Notes: generated by a model not told the origin, from the sequence alone. A stretch of DNA of 6,142 nucleotides from Deltaproteobacteria bacterium (GCA_016194835.1 JACQAU010000282.1:1-6142), one strand, 5' to 3'; shown: positions 1-5,814, numbered from the stretch's first letter. Numbers and translations: made by a program.

Positions 1-2
1 AA

Positions 3-71
3 GAGACATTATCGACAATCGATCAAATGATTTCCGAGTATAACACAAAGAGAGTTCAGGCACAAGCATGA
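3..71 (+). CDS. C-terminal end of an unidentified gene
   Basis: The frame is open from the window edge and ends in TGA at 69-71, giving 22 residues that finish EYNTKRVQAQA. Its stop overlaps the ATG of the next gene as ATGA, the usual arrangement for translationally coupled genes. That overlap, together with the lack of a strong Shine-Dalgarno sequence in front of the downstream ATG, is the main reason to believe this tail is real. The other two plus-strand frames close within about 40 bases. The tail is hydrophilic and too short to identify. It probably belongs to the same operon as the amidase fragment. Confidence 0.5.
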   Translation, partial: ETLSTIDQMISEYNTKRVQAQA

Positions 72-283
72 AAATTTTTATAGCGGCCGGTCATGGAGGT
101 AAAGACGCCGGAGCCACTTACAACGACACTACCGAACGGGAGGAGTTAATTAAAATTGTTGATAGTTGTGTTCAAATAATGCAAACAGTCGCCGACTCCG
201 ATCATGAGATTGTTAAAGTCCCCAACGAATTTGCCCTTGAAGAAGAAGTGAAATATATTAACCAAAATAGCTTTGACCTTTGA
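68..283 (+). CDS. N-acetylmuramoyl-L-alanine amidase (amidase_3 type), N-terminal fragment
   Basis: Seventy-one residues are readable. The start MKIFIAAGHGGKDAGA matches the first beta-strand and zinc-binding loop of amidase_3 enzymes, which cleave the bond between N-acetylmuramic acid and L-alanine in peptidoglycan. H9 is the expected first zinc ligand and E23 (in TEREEL) the likely second. The family is normally about 170-250 residues. This copy ends before the third ligand, the His of the 'SIHxN' segment, so it cannot be active as written. Its last residues, INQNSFDL, are what would normally come just before that segment, so true amidase sequence may run to about 280. From 251 the same bases are also sucC read on the other strand. 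There is no signal peptide, as in phage-type or autolysin-type amidases. The ATG overlaps the stop of the preceding gene. Family call fairly sure; the broken end is either a rearrangement or an assembly joint. Confidence 0.7.
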   Translation: MKIFIAAGHGGKDAGATYNDTTEREELIKIVDSCVQIMQTVADSDHEIVKVPNEFALEEEVKYINQNSFDL

Positions 284-1234
284 ATCTTTTAAAATGATTT
301 TAAATGCTTGCGTAACTTGATCTTTCGAAGCGCTCCCACCCACATCTAAAAAATTAGCAGGAGATCCACCGTGGAGTTTTATGATATCCATAGTTGCCAT
401 GGCGAGACCTGCACCATTGACTAAACAACCAATGTTTCCATCCAAAGCAATGTACGAAAGATCATGTTTAGAGGCCTCAACATCTTGTGGGTTCTCCTCC
501 TGAATGTCTCTTAGTTCTAAAATATCAGGGTGTCTAAAAAGCCCGTTATCATCAAAATTAAGTTTTGCATCCAGCGCTAAAAGATGCCCCTCTCTTGTAA
601 GAACCATTGGATTAATTTCAACAAGAGAACAATCACAGGACTGGTAGCACTCATAAATCCCACGGAAAAAACCTATAGCCTCTTTTGTTTGCTCTGTAGT
701 TAATTTCAAAGCTCTTGCAAGTTTTCTCCCATGAAATGATTGAAATCCCAAGCTCGGGTCAATGGGAACTTTAGTAATTTTTTCAGGATGTTTTGAGGCT
801 ACTTCTTCGATTTCCATACCCCCTTCAGTAGATGCCATCATTACTACTTGCGAAAGCGCACGATCTAAAACAACACCCAAGTAAAACTCTTTTGCAATTT
901 CCGCGCCTTCTTCGATCCAGATTTTATGTACTTTTTTGCCTTGTGGACCAGTTTGAGGAGTTATTAAGATTTTTCCCATTATTTCTTTTGTAGCTTGATT
1001 GACTTCTACGACACTTTTACAAACCCGAACTCCTCCCGCCTTGCCACGACCACCAGCGTGAATCTGAGCTTTTACAACAAAAACCTGGTTCTTCCTTTCT
1101 TGAACAAGTTGCTTTGCCGATGCGAGTGTGCGCTCTTCTAGATCACCAGGGCCTTCTTCGATGAGTTTTCCTTCAGGAACACGGACTCTGTATTTCTTTA
1201 AAAGTTCTTTTGATTGATACTCATGGATATTCAT
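146..1234 (-). CDS. sucC: Succinyl-CoA synthetase beta subunit, 3'-truncated
   Basis: SucC pairs with SucD to convert succinyl-CoA and NDP/phosphate to succinate, CoA and NTP in the TCA cycle. I chose the ATG at 1234 because the protein then begins MNIHEYQSKELL, the family's normal start; a TTG four codons upstream is in frame. The ATP-grasp domain fills about residues 1-230: VVKAQIHAGGRGKAGG at 53-68, STEGG at 135-139, and Mg-binding EINP (206-209) with D222. The CoA-ligase-like domain follows, with NGAGLAM at 273-279. Similarity stops abruptly after LVNIF, residue 328, at base 251, where GGI should follow. The 35 codons from there to the stop at 146 are unrelated sequence, being the amidase gene read backwards. 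About 60-70 C-terminal residues are missing. It lies 125 bp after mdh, probably in one transcript, with a weak ribosome site (GAAAGA). No sucD is visible because the contig switches here. Identity is certain; its intactness in the organism is unknown. Confidence 0.95.
   Translation of the reverse strand: MNIHEYQSKELLKKYRVRVPEGKLIEEGPGDLEERTLASAKQLVQERKNQVFVVKAQIHAGGRGKAGGVRVCKSVVEVNQATKEIMGKILITPQTGPQGKKVHKIWIEEGAEIAKEFYLGVVLDRALSQVVMMASTEGGMEIEEVASKHPEKITKVPIDPSLGFQSFHGRKLARALKLTTEQTKEAIGFFRGIYECYQSCDCSLVEINPMVLTREGHLLALDAKLNFDDNGLFRHPDILELRDIQEENPQDVEASKHDLSYIALDGNIGCLVNGAGLAMATMDIIKLHGGSPANFLDVGGSASKDQVTQAFKIILKDSKVKAILVNIFHFFFKGKFVGDFNNLMIGVGDCLHYLNTTINNFN
251..280. other. Junction shared by amidase and sucC
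   Basis: This 30-bp stretch reads as KYINQNSFDL at the end of the plus-strand amidase fragment and as KVKAILVNIF at the end of conserved sucC on the minus strand. Left of 251 only the amidase makes sense; right of 280 only sucC does. Two unrelated genes sharing up to 30 bases head to head is expected where an assembler has joined two paths through a common word. It could also be a natural recombination point with microhomology. Confidence 0.6.
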
Positions 1235-1255
1235 GCTGTCTTTCAATTATATGAA

Positions 1256-1356
1256 ACTCAGTTATCAGTCAACGGTTAACAGGTAACAGTTACAGTTACA
1301 GTTACAGTTTCTGTTACGGTAACTGTTACCTGTTATCAGATTCCTGTTAACTGAGT
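1256..1356. repeat. Long near-palindrome between mdh and sucC
   Basis: Two arms pair with identical spacing. ACTCAGTTA (1256-1264) pairs with TAACTGAGT (1348-1356), and the 17-mer at 1277-1293 pairs perfectly with 1319-1335. The 12-base segments between them (1265-1276 and 1336-1347) match at about half their positions. The apex, 1294-1318, is 25 nt. ACAGTT is repeated four times in tandem at 1286-1309. The whole element is made of GTTA(A/T)CAG-like words running rightward in the left half and inverted in the right half. On the mdh-sucC transcript it would form a long hairpin ending 3 nt after the mdh stop codon and 21 nt before the sucC ATG. No T-run follows in that direction, so it looks like an intercistronic stability or processing element, or a REP-like repeat, rather than a terminator. 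Confidence 0.8.
1286..1309 (+). repeat. Hexamer tandem repeat (ACAGTT)x4
   Basis: Four exact copies of ACAGTT run head to tail in the left arm and apex of the larger inverted repeat. Such hexamer runs can change in copy number by slippage. A change here would alter the apex of the intercistronic hairpin without touching a coding frame. Confidence 0.85.
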
Positions 1357-1359
1357 AGT

Positions 1360-2304
1360 TTACACCCCAAGTTTTGCCATTGCTTCGACAAGTTCTTTCA
1401 CTGCAGCGGCAGATTTCTCAAACATGGCTTTTTCTTCGATGTTTAATTGCAAGAGTGGAACACCCTCAAGGCCTTTTGAGCCAATTTTTGCAAGCACTCC
1501 ACAAAAGAGATCTCTAATGCCGTATTCTCCTTGCAGTAATACTGCACATGGCAAGAGTCTCTTTTTATCGCGAATAATAGCTTCGGCCATTTGCACAGCA
1601 CTTGCTGCTGGAGCATAATAAGCGGAGCCGGTTTTAAGTAAATTTACAATCTCTCCACCGCCTTTTCGTGTGCGCTCTACAATGGCATTAATTTTTTCTT
1701 TACTCAAAAGCTGCTCAAGCGGAATGCCTCCAACGCTTACATAACGAGGCATTGGAACCATAGTGTCTCCATGTCCACCAAAACAAAAGGCCTGAATATC
1801 TTCGACACTAACTCCAAGCTCTAGGGCAATAAAACTGCGAAAACGTGCACCATCTAAAATACCAGCCATCCCAAGTACCCTCTCTCTTGGAAAGCCAGAA
1901 GCTTTATAAGCCACATGGCACATGGCATCAAGAGGATTGCTCACTACTATTAAAACTGAATTTGGCGAATACTTTGCTGCTTGCGTGGCGCATTCTTTTA
2001 CAATTTTTGCATTTGTAGAAAGAAGATCGTCCCGGCTCATGCCAGGTTTTCTAGGAAGTCCTGCGGTGATGATGACGACATCTGAGTTTGCAGTTAACGA
2101 ATAATCACTGCCGCCTTCGATTTTCGAATCAAAGCCTTCGACCGGTGAGGCTTCGTAGAGATCTAGTGCTTTTCCCTTGGCCATATCTCCGTTAATATCA
2201 ATAAGAACAACGTCTCCAAGTTCTTTTGATGCTGCCCAGTGAGCACAAGTAGAACCCACAAAGCCAGCTCCTATGACCGATATTTTTGAACGTTTATTGG
2301 ACAT
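1360..2304 (-). CDS. mdh: Malate dehydrogenase (LDH-like family)
   Basis: NAD-dependent cytosolic enzyme that interconverts malate and oxaloacetate, the last step of the TCA cycle. At 314 residues it has the usual length for the lactate-dehydrogenase-like malate dehydrogenases. The Rossmann fold opens with GAGFVGS (12-18), and D36 in LIDIN sits where NAD-preferring enzymes bind the adenosine ribose. GLPRKPGMSR (82-91) carries R85 and R91; an arginine at the R85 site, rather than the glutamine of lactate dehydrogenases, selects a dicarboxylic substrate. N123 (SNPLD), D151 and R154 (ILDGARFR) and H178 (GGHGD) complete the active site with the Asp-His pair. The start is well supported: AAGGAG at 2313-2318 lies 8 nt upstream of the ATG. 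The gene precedes sucC on the same strand with the long hairpin between them. A clustering of mdh with sucC and sucD is common in bacteria. Very sure. Confidence 0.96.
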   Translation of the reverse strand: MSNKRSKISVIGAGFVGSTCAHWAASKELGDVVLIDINGDMAKGKALDLYEASPVEGFDSKIEGGSDYSLTANSDVVIITAGLPRKPGMSRDDLLSTNAKIVKECATQAAKYSPNSVLIVVSNPLDAMCHVAYKASGFPRERVLGMAGILDGARFRSFIALELGVSVEDIQAFCFGGHGDTMVPMPRYVSVGGIPLEQLLSKEKINAIVERTRKGGGEIVNLLKTGSAYYAPAASAVQMAEAIIRDKKRLLPCAVLLQGEYGIRDLFCGVLAKIGSKGLEGVPLLQLNIEEKAMFEKSAAAVKELVEAMAKLGV

Positions 2305-2312
2305 AAATACTT

Positions 2313-2318
2313 CTCCTT
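2313..2318 (-). promoter_or_regulatory. Ribosome binding site of mdh
   Basis: AAGGAG on the minus strand, 8 nt before the mdh ATG. It is the cleanest Shine-Dalgarno match in the window and fixes the mdh start. Confidence 0.85.
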
Positions 2319-2394
2319 TTTTAGTGTTTAAAAAGCAAGATAGTTATGTCTGTTGTTCTATCTAACTGCAACTAAAGATGCTAGAAAAAAAACA

Positions 2395-2435
2395 GTTTCC
2401 TAAATGGAAACCATATAGTTTTCTCAGAGGGAAAC
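2395..2435. promoter_or_regulatory. Two tandem GTTTCC/GGAAAC dyads upstream of mdh
   Basis: The first dyad is perfect: GTTTCC (2395-2400), five bases, GGAAAC (2406-2411). The second is GTTTTC (2418-2423), six bases, GGAAAC (2430-2435), which pairs with one G-T. The centres are 23-24 bp apart, close to two helical turns, so a protein bound at both would sit on the same face. They lie 90-130 bp upstream of the mdh ATG, a reasonable place for an operator. The regulator is not identifiable from the sequence. Confidence 0.4.
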
Positions 2436-2498
2436 AATATTAATGCCGTGAGATTTTTTGTCCCAAAATTCTAAGAATCTGTCCATGAATAAACTAGA

Positions 2499-2571
2499 CA
2501 ATCGGCACTCAGATTTGGGAGCCGATTGAGAAAAATGCGAGGCATAGCCCGACCTATGGTGAGCGTTTTTC
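2499..2571. repeat. Two adjacent hairpins, possible dispersed element or structured RNA
   Basis: Hairpin 1 pairs CAATCGGC (2499-2506) perfectly with GCCGATTG (2521-2528). Beyond one A-A mismatch, CTCA/TGGG extends the stem to a small loop. Hairpin 2 begins two bases later. GAAAAATGC (2530-2538) pairs with GCGTTTTTC (2563-2571) with one G-T, then comes a 4x4 internal loop, then CATAG/CTATG closes over CCCGAC. The block is richer in G and C than the AT-rich sequence on both sides. Neither strand has a T-run placed for a rho-independent terminator, and no convincing protein reading was found. Its compact form and position between divergent genes suit a MITE-like repeat or a small RNA. Confidence 0.5.
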
Positions 2572-2606
2572 GATATAGTGTTTCATTAGGCAAAATTTAC
2601 CCAGTT

Positions 2607-2635
2607 TTTACATTATAAAACGTTACCAATATAAA
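2607..2635 (+). promoter_or_regulatory. Sigma70-type promoter for the exported protein gene
   Basis: TTTACA at 2607-2612 and TATAAA at 2630-2635 are separated by exactly 17 bp, with an AT-rich spacer and surroundings. Transcription would begin near 2642 and leave a leader of about 70 nt before the ATG at 2714. It is the best promoter match in the window. Confidence 0.6.
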
Positions 2636-2713
2636 AATACTTGAATAAAAATATATATATGAGAAACTTTAAACTAAAGTAGTTCAAAAAAACAATGAAA
2701 GGAATTTATTGTT

Positions 2714-3250
2714 ATGAAATCCATGGATAGGAAACCGGTTGTTTTTATATTTATTTTCGGTGTAGCTCTTATTATTTTTTCTCTATCTTCTTTTGCTGCT
2801 GACTCATCACTGCAAAGACTATCTCGTATATCTTCTGAAATAAAAGGGATAAAAAACTCGGCAGCAATTGGTGTTCTTTTTGGTTCTCGCTACATGAGCT
2901 ATGAAAGCGAAAGCTTTTCGGTTGGTGGTGCAGGCTATACTGGCCAAATAAGTGGCGGTGCTGCTGGATCTTTTAGCTATGGTGGCATTTTAGTTGGATA
3001 TACTCATTCATTTGCAAAAAAAGCAGAACTTGAACTTAGCCTTTTAGGAGGCGGGGCGGGAGGATTTCAAGCAGCTACTACTGGTGGAGGAGTTGTGCTT
3101 GAACCAAGTGTAGCATTAAATTTTCTTTTAGGTAAAACCGTCCGAATTTGTTTAAACAGTGGATACGCTTGGGTTCCTAGTTTAACTGCATTTTCTGGCA
3201 TTACACTAGGCTTAAGATTTGATTTCTTACTCAATGGAGTTATGGAATAA
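2714..3250 (+). CDS. Exported glycine-rich protein, probable small outer-membrane beta-barrel
   Basis: A 178-residue protein I cannot assign to a named family. Residues 1-29 form a clear signal peptide: basic start, hydrophobic run 9-27, and a signal-peptidase-I type end at FAA before DS. After a short basic helix-like stretch (about 32-48) come alternating hydrophobic and polar strands broken by glycine-rich turns (about 65-115). The last strand-like segment is GITLGLRFDF, which resembles the final aromatic-ended strand of outer-membrane barrels, but seven more residues (LLNGVME) follow it. I infer a small six-to-eight-strand barrel; a periplasmic beta-sandwich is possible. Start chosen: AAAGGA at 2698-2703 lies 10 nt before this ATG, a better distance than to the in-frame ATG three codons on. 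It has its own promoter and converges on the EEP gene, with the last 24 bp overlapping that gene's 3' end. No terminator was seen between them. Confidence 0.8.
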   Translation: MKSMDRKPVVFIFIFGVALIIFSLSSFAADSSLQRLSRISSEIKGIKNSAAIGVLFGSRYMSYESESFSVGGAGYTGQISGGAAGSFSYGGILVGYTHSFAKKAELELSLLGGGAGGFQAATTGGGVVLEPSVALNFLLGKTVRICLNSGYAWVPSLTAFSGITLGLRFDFLLNGVME

Positions 3251-4120
3251 AGATTCTATAAGCTGCAGTGTAACAATCACCGCCCTGTGATCAGATGGCC
3301 ACGGAGTAACAACGATATCAGCATTTGTTTTACTTTCGCCGGCAATCTCAGCATTTAAGATGTGCAAGGTGTTTGGGTAATAGTAAATGTAGTCAATACG
3401 ATCATGAACCTCTTTTGGATCAACATTGGGCGGAGGGAAACCAGGAGTCCAAGTAAGGCCTGGTTTTTGAGTCTCATCAGGAAAAAAAACTCTATAACTA
3501 TCAAGAAAACCAAAATCTTTCATCAAACTAGAAGTTGGCCATGGAACTTCAAAACCGGAATGTGCTGCACGATTGCGATATGTCCAGTCAAGATGAGAAG
3601 GAGAGTTAAAATCACCTGTTACAATAATTGGTGTCTTAAAGCTCATGAAAAATTGTATTTGTTTTAATAAATTTGATATTTGGCTTGTTCTACCGGATTT
3701 ATTTTCGTTTTCCATAGCTTCTTCGACTGTCTTGCCATCTCTCAAATCATAAGGACCATATGGAAAAGCAGAGAGATGTGTATTGAAGACATACACAGAC
3801 TGCTTTGCAGGAGTTTGCACTTTTATTCCGATATCTTTAATATACTGCGTAATTGGATAACGGCTCAAAATAGAAGAGCCTTCGTGATACCAAAACCCAA
3901 GCTCTTTGGCCAACTGGACAAGGTTCTGATCCGCTTCTTGAATCCCTACAATATCTGCACGTGACTTGCGAATCACATCAACAGTCCATGACAACGGACC
4001 GTGTTGAGTACCTCCTCGAAGTATGTTGTAACTCATCACTCTTAGTTCTTCCGCAACACATGTGTTGCAAACATTTAGCACAAACAATAGCATTGGTAAA
4101 AAAACAAATTTAAATTTCAT
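3227..4120 (-). CDS. Secreted endonuclease/exonuclease/phosphatase (EEP) family protein
   Basis: A 297-residue metal-dependent phosphodiesterase or phosphatase of the DNase I/EEP fold. Residues 1-23 form a signal peptide ending CVA before EE, so the enzyme acts in the periplasm or outside; no proper lipobox precedes the cysteines. The full catalytic set is present in the family order: N32 in SYNIL, E62 in GIQEAD, H115 in NTHL, D170 and N172 in GDFN, D243 in RIDYI, and D277-H278 in SDH. It is therefore likely active. Substrate cannot be told from sequence: relatives cleave DNA, sphingomyelin, inositol phosphates or nucleotides. The stretch at 210-240, with the proline-rich FPPPNVDP, probably forms a substrate-side loop. 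A G-rich ribosome site (GGGGG, 4-5 nt from the ATG) supports the start. It follows the S41-tail mini-gene by 42 bp, perhaps in one transcript. Its 3' end overlaps the convergent exported-protein gene by 24 bp. Confidence 0.9.
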   Translation of the reverse strand: MKFKFVFLPMLLFVLNVCNTCVAEELRVMSYNILRGGTQHGPLSWTVDVIRKSRADIVGIQEADQNLVQLAKELGFWYHEGSSILSRYPITQYIKDIGIKVQTPAKQSVYVFNTHLSAFPYGPYDLRDGKTVEEAMENENKSGRTSQISNLLKQIQFFMSFKTPIIVTGDFNSPSHLDWTYRNRAAHSGFEVPWPTSSLMKDFGFLDSYRVFFPDETQKPGLTWTPGFPPPNVDPKEVHDRIDYIYYYPNTLHILNAEIAGESKTNADIVVTPWPSDHRAVIVTLQLIESLFHNSIE

Positions 4121-4162
4121 TTTGCCCCCAAATAAAATATTCCAGTTTTATAGCAACTTATA

Positions 4163-4336
4163 TCAAGGCAGTAGTTCTAATAATTTCTTAATATAAGCAT
4201 TTTGATAATTTTTGTATTCATTGACATAGTCTTCTATGGTGATTGTATAAGGATAATCAGGAACTGCTCCATTGTTTTCTATCGCAGTTCCATCAGGCAA
4301 CATCAAACACAATGTCAAAAATTTCATAATTTTCAT
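4163..4336 (-). pseudogene. Mini-gene carrying the C-terminal tail of an S41 peptidase
   Basis: Fifty-seven codons from ATG (4336) to TGA (4163-4165). Residues 14-57, beginning LPDGTAIENNGAVPD after residue 12 and ending KKLLELLP, match the pattern I know from the tail of S41 (C-terminal processing, Ctp/Tsp-like) peptidases: P-D-G-T, a short I-E-x-x-G-x-x-P-D motif, then a 'T..DY' turn and a final helix. The PDZ domain and the catalytic Ser/Lys core, normally 300 or more residues, are absent. The first 12 residues, MKIMKFLTLCLM, look like the start of a signal peptide. A good ribosome site (AAGGGG, 6 nt upstream) and a possible promoter precede it. The simplest reading is an in-frame internal deletion that joined the signal-peptide start to the tail. 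A functional small peptide is possible. The frame is clear; the S41 relationship is from memory of the family pattern, moderately sure. Confidence 0.6.
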
Positions 4337-4354
4337 AGTTTCCCCTTTTTTCTT

Positions 4355-4388
4355 TTTATATTGAACACGTTATTTAAAAGCAAGTCAA
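4355..4388 (-). promoter_or_regulatory. Possible promoter for the mini-gene and EEP gene
   Basis: On the minus strand TATAAA (4355-4360) could be a -10 box. TTGCTT (4378-4383) lies 17 bp upstream as a weak -35. TTGACT (4383-4388) is closer to consensus but 22 bp away. The predicted start would be only about 12 nt before the mini-gene ATG. No hairpin with a T-run was found after icd, so read-through from icd is also possible. Confidence 0.3.
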
Positions 4389-4393
4389 AATTA

Positions 4394-5719
4394 TTACATT
4401 TCGTTAATAATGGCTTTTCCAAATTCAGAGCACTTAATTTCATTTACTCCTGAAAATCCTTCTTGTTTCATTAAGCGTGCAAAATCGTAAGTGACTTTTT
4501 TTGCAGCAATGGCTCCGTTAATGCCCTTTAAGATAAGATCCGCTGCTTCGTTCCAGCCTAAAAAACGAAACATCATCTCTCCAGATAAAATCACAGATCC
4601 TGGATTTACTTTGTCTTGAGCGGCATACTTTGGAGCTGTCCCGTGTGTTGCTTCAAATACAGCGTGACCTGTCATATAATTGATATTTCCACCTGGAGCT
4701 ATGCCAATACCTCCCACTTGAGCCGCCAATGCGTCAGACAAATAGTCGCCATTTAAATTTAAAGTCGCTATTACATCAAACTCTTCAGGGCGAGTTAGAA
4801 CTTGTTGCAATGTAATATCTGCAATCGAATCTTTAATGAGAATTTTTCCATGTGCCAGGGCTTCTTTTTGTTCTTGGTTGGCTAGATCTTCGCCTTTTTC
4901 TTTCTTGGTTTTTTCCCATTTTTCCCAGGTATAAACTTTTGATCCAAACTCTTTTTCGGCCAAGGCATATCCCCAAATTCTAAAACCACCTTCGGTAAAT
5001 TTCATGATATTGCCTTTATGAACAATATTTACAGATTTGCGTTTATTTATTATGGCGTATTCGATAGCGGCTTTTACTAATCTTTCAGTTCCTTCTCTTG
5101 AAACAGGTTTAATCCCAATTGCACTGTTTTCTGGAAATCTGATTTTTTCATAGTCTTTTGGAAATGTTTCTTTCAAAAAACTTAAAATCTTTTTACAATT
5201 ATCCGAACCAGATTCATATTCGATGCCGGCATAAATATCTTCTGTATTTTCGCGAAATATAACCATGTTTACTTTTTCAGGATGTTTTACAGGTGACGGT
5301 ACTCCCTGAAAATATTGTATAGGTCTTAAACAAACATAGAGATCGAGCATTTGTCTTAGAGTTACATTAAGAGAACGAATCCCACCTCCAATTGGTGTTG
5401 TAAGCGGGCCTTTGATTGCAACTTGATAAAACCTTAAGGCTGTTAAGGTATCTTCTGGTAGCCAGTTGTTAAATTTTTTAAAAGCTTTCTCTCCAGAAAA
5501 AACTTCGAACCATTCGATTTTGCGATCCCCGTGATATGCCTTTTCGACGGCTGCATCAAAGACTGTTTGTGATGCCTTCCAAATATCTGGTCCTGTTCCA
5601 TCTCCTTCGATAAATGGAATAATAGGATTTTTTGGGACATTTAGTTTTCCATTTTGAAAATCAATCTTTTCACCTTTTGTGGGTGACACATAAGTTTTAA
5701 AATTTGGAGTTTTGTGCAT
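4394..5719 (-). CDS. icd: Isocitrate dehydrogenase, NADP-dependent type
   Basis: Converts isocitrate to 2-oxoglutarate and CO2 while reducing NADP. At 441 residues it is about 25 longer than the E. coli enzyme (416). Active-site motifs run in order: PLTTPIGGGIRSLN (105-118) with S116 equivalent to the serine phosphorylated by AceK in E. coli, R122, R132 and R156 for isocitrate, Y163 (DIYAGIE), K235 (VHKGN), and the metal ligands D301, D325 and D329. HGTAPKYAAQDK (359-370) carries K364 and Y365, matching the E. coli K344/Y345 pair that selects NADP. Part of the extra length is a Lys/Glu-rich insertion of about 13 residues at roughly 263-292, between the K235 and D301 regions. The conserved C-terminal KCSEFGKAIINEM is present, so the gene is complete. 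The ribosome site (AAAGAAA) is weak. A promoter lies about 70-95 bp upstream. It stands alone, separated from mdh and sucC by three other genes. Confidence 0.96.
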   Translation of the reverse strand: MHKTPNFKTYVSPTKGEKIDFQNGKLNVPKNPIIPFIEGDGTGPDIWKASQTVFDAAVEKAYHGDRKIEWFEVFSGEKAFKKFNNWLPEDTLTALRFYQVAIKGPLTTPIGGGIRSLNVTLRQMLDLYVCLRPIQYFQGVPSPVKHPEKVNMVIFRENTEDIYAGIEYESGSDNCKKILSFLKETFPKDYEKIRFPENSAIGIKPVSREGTERLVKAAIEYAIINKRKSVNIVHKGNIMKFTEGGFRIWGYALAEKEFGSKVYTWEKWEKTKKEKGEDLANQEQKEALAHGKILIKDSIADITLQQVLTRPEEFDVIATLNLNGDYLSDALAAQVGGIGIAPGGNINYMTGHAVFEATHGTAPKYAAQDKVNPGSVILSGEMMFRFLGWNEAADLILKGINGAIAAKKVTYDFARLMKQEGFSGVNEIKCSEFGKAIINEM

Positions 5720-5785
5720 ATTATTTCTTTAAGTCTCATTAGCGCACTTCGCAAGACAAAAGAGGTTTAGTGGTTTTTAGAGTAC

Positions 5786-5814
5786 AGTCTATTTTTTTTA
5801 TTCAGCAAATTCAA
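5786..5814 (-). promoter_or_regulatory. Probable icd promoter
   Basis: On the minus strand TTGAAT (5809-5814) and TAGACT (5786-5791) are separated by 17 bp, and the spacer contains an eight-A tract. Each box matches four of six consensus bases. Transcription would start near 5779 and leave a leader of about 60 nt before the icd ATG at 5719. Confidence 0.45.

Larger units (their letters stand above)
2305..2713. other. Divergent intergenic region between mdh and the exported protein gene
   Basis: These 409 bp hold no convincing gene. From left to right they contain the mdh ribosome site, twin dyads (2395-2435), an 11-bp palindrome (2468-2478), two adjacent hairpins (2499-2571), and the plus-strand promoter (2607-2635) with its leader. 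I did not find a good sigma70 promoter for mdh. The best match on the minus strand is TTGCAG, a 17-bp spacer and CATAAC, in the 2340-2380 stretch, which is weak. Confidence 0.7.

Noticed and set aside
1..250. Recent horizontal transfer or prophage edge based on the amidase
   Set aside because: GC content of 1-240 (about 42%) is like that of the sucC region, there is no integrase or attachment repeat, and the junction is better explained as described.
1256..1356. Rho-independent terminator for mdh
   Set aside because: The stem is far too long and has no T-run after it in the direction of transcription; sucC follows closely.
2468..2478. 11-bp palindrome ATTCT-A-AGAAT
   Set aside because: Too short and AT-rich to be distinguished from chance; not repeated nearby.
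2500..2578. Open reading on both strands through the twin hairpins
   Set aside because: The frames have no start with a ribosome site; openness on both strands follows from the palindromic structure.
4337..4393. Further S41 peptidase sequence upstream of the mini-gene
   Set aside because: The 57 bp up to the icd stop are low-complexity, A-rich and hold no S41-like motif in any frame.
4202..4453. 83-codon plus-strand frame
   Set aside because: It is antisense to the S41-tail mini-gene and the 3' end of icd, has no ribosome site, and encodes a Phe/Ile-rich product typical of a complementary-strand shadow.
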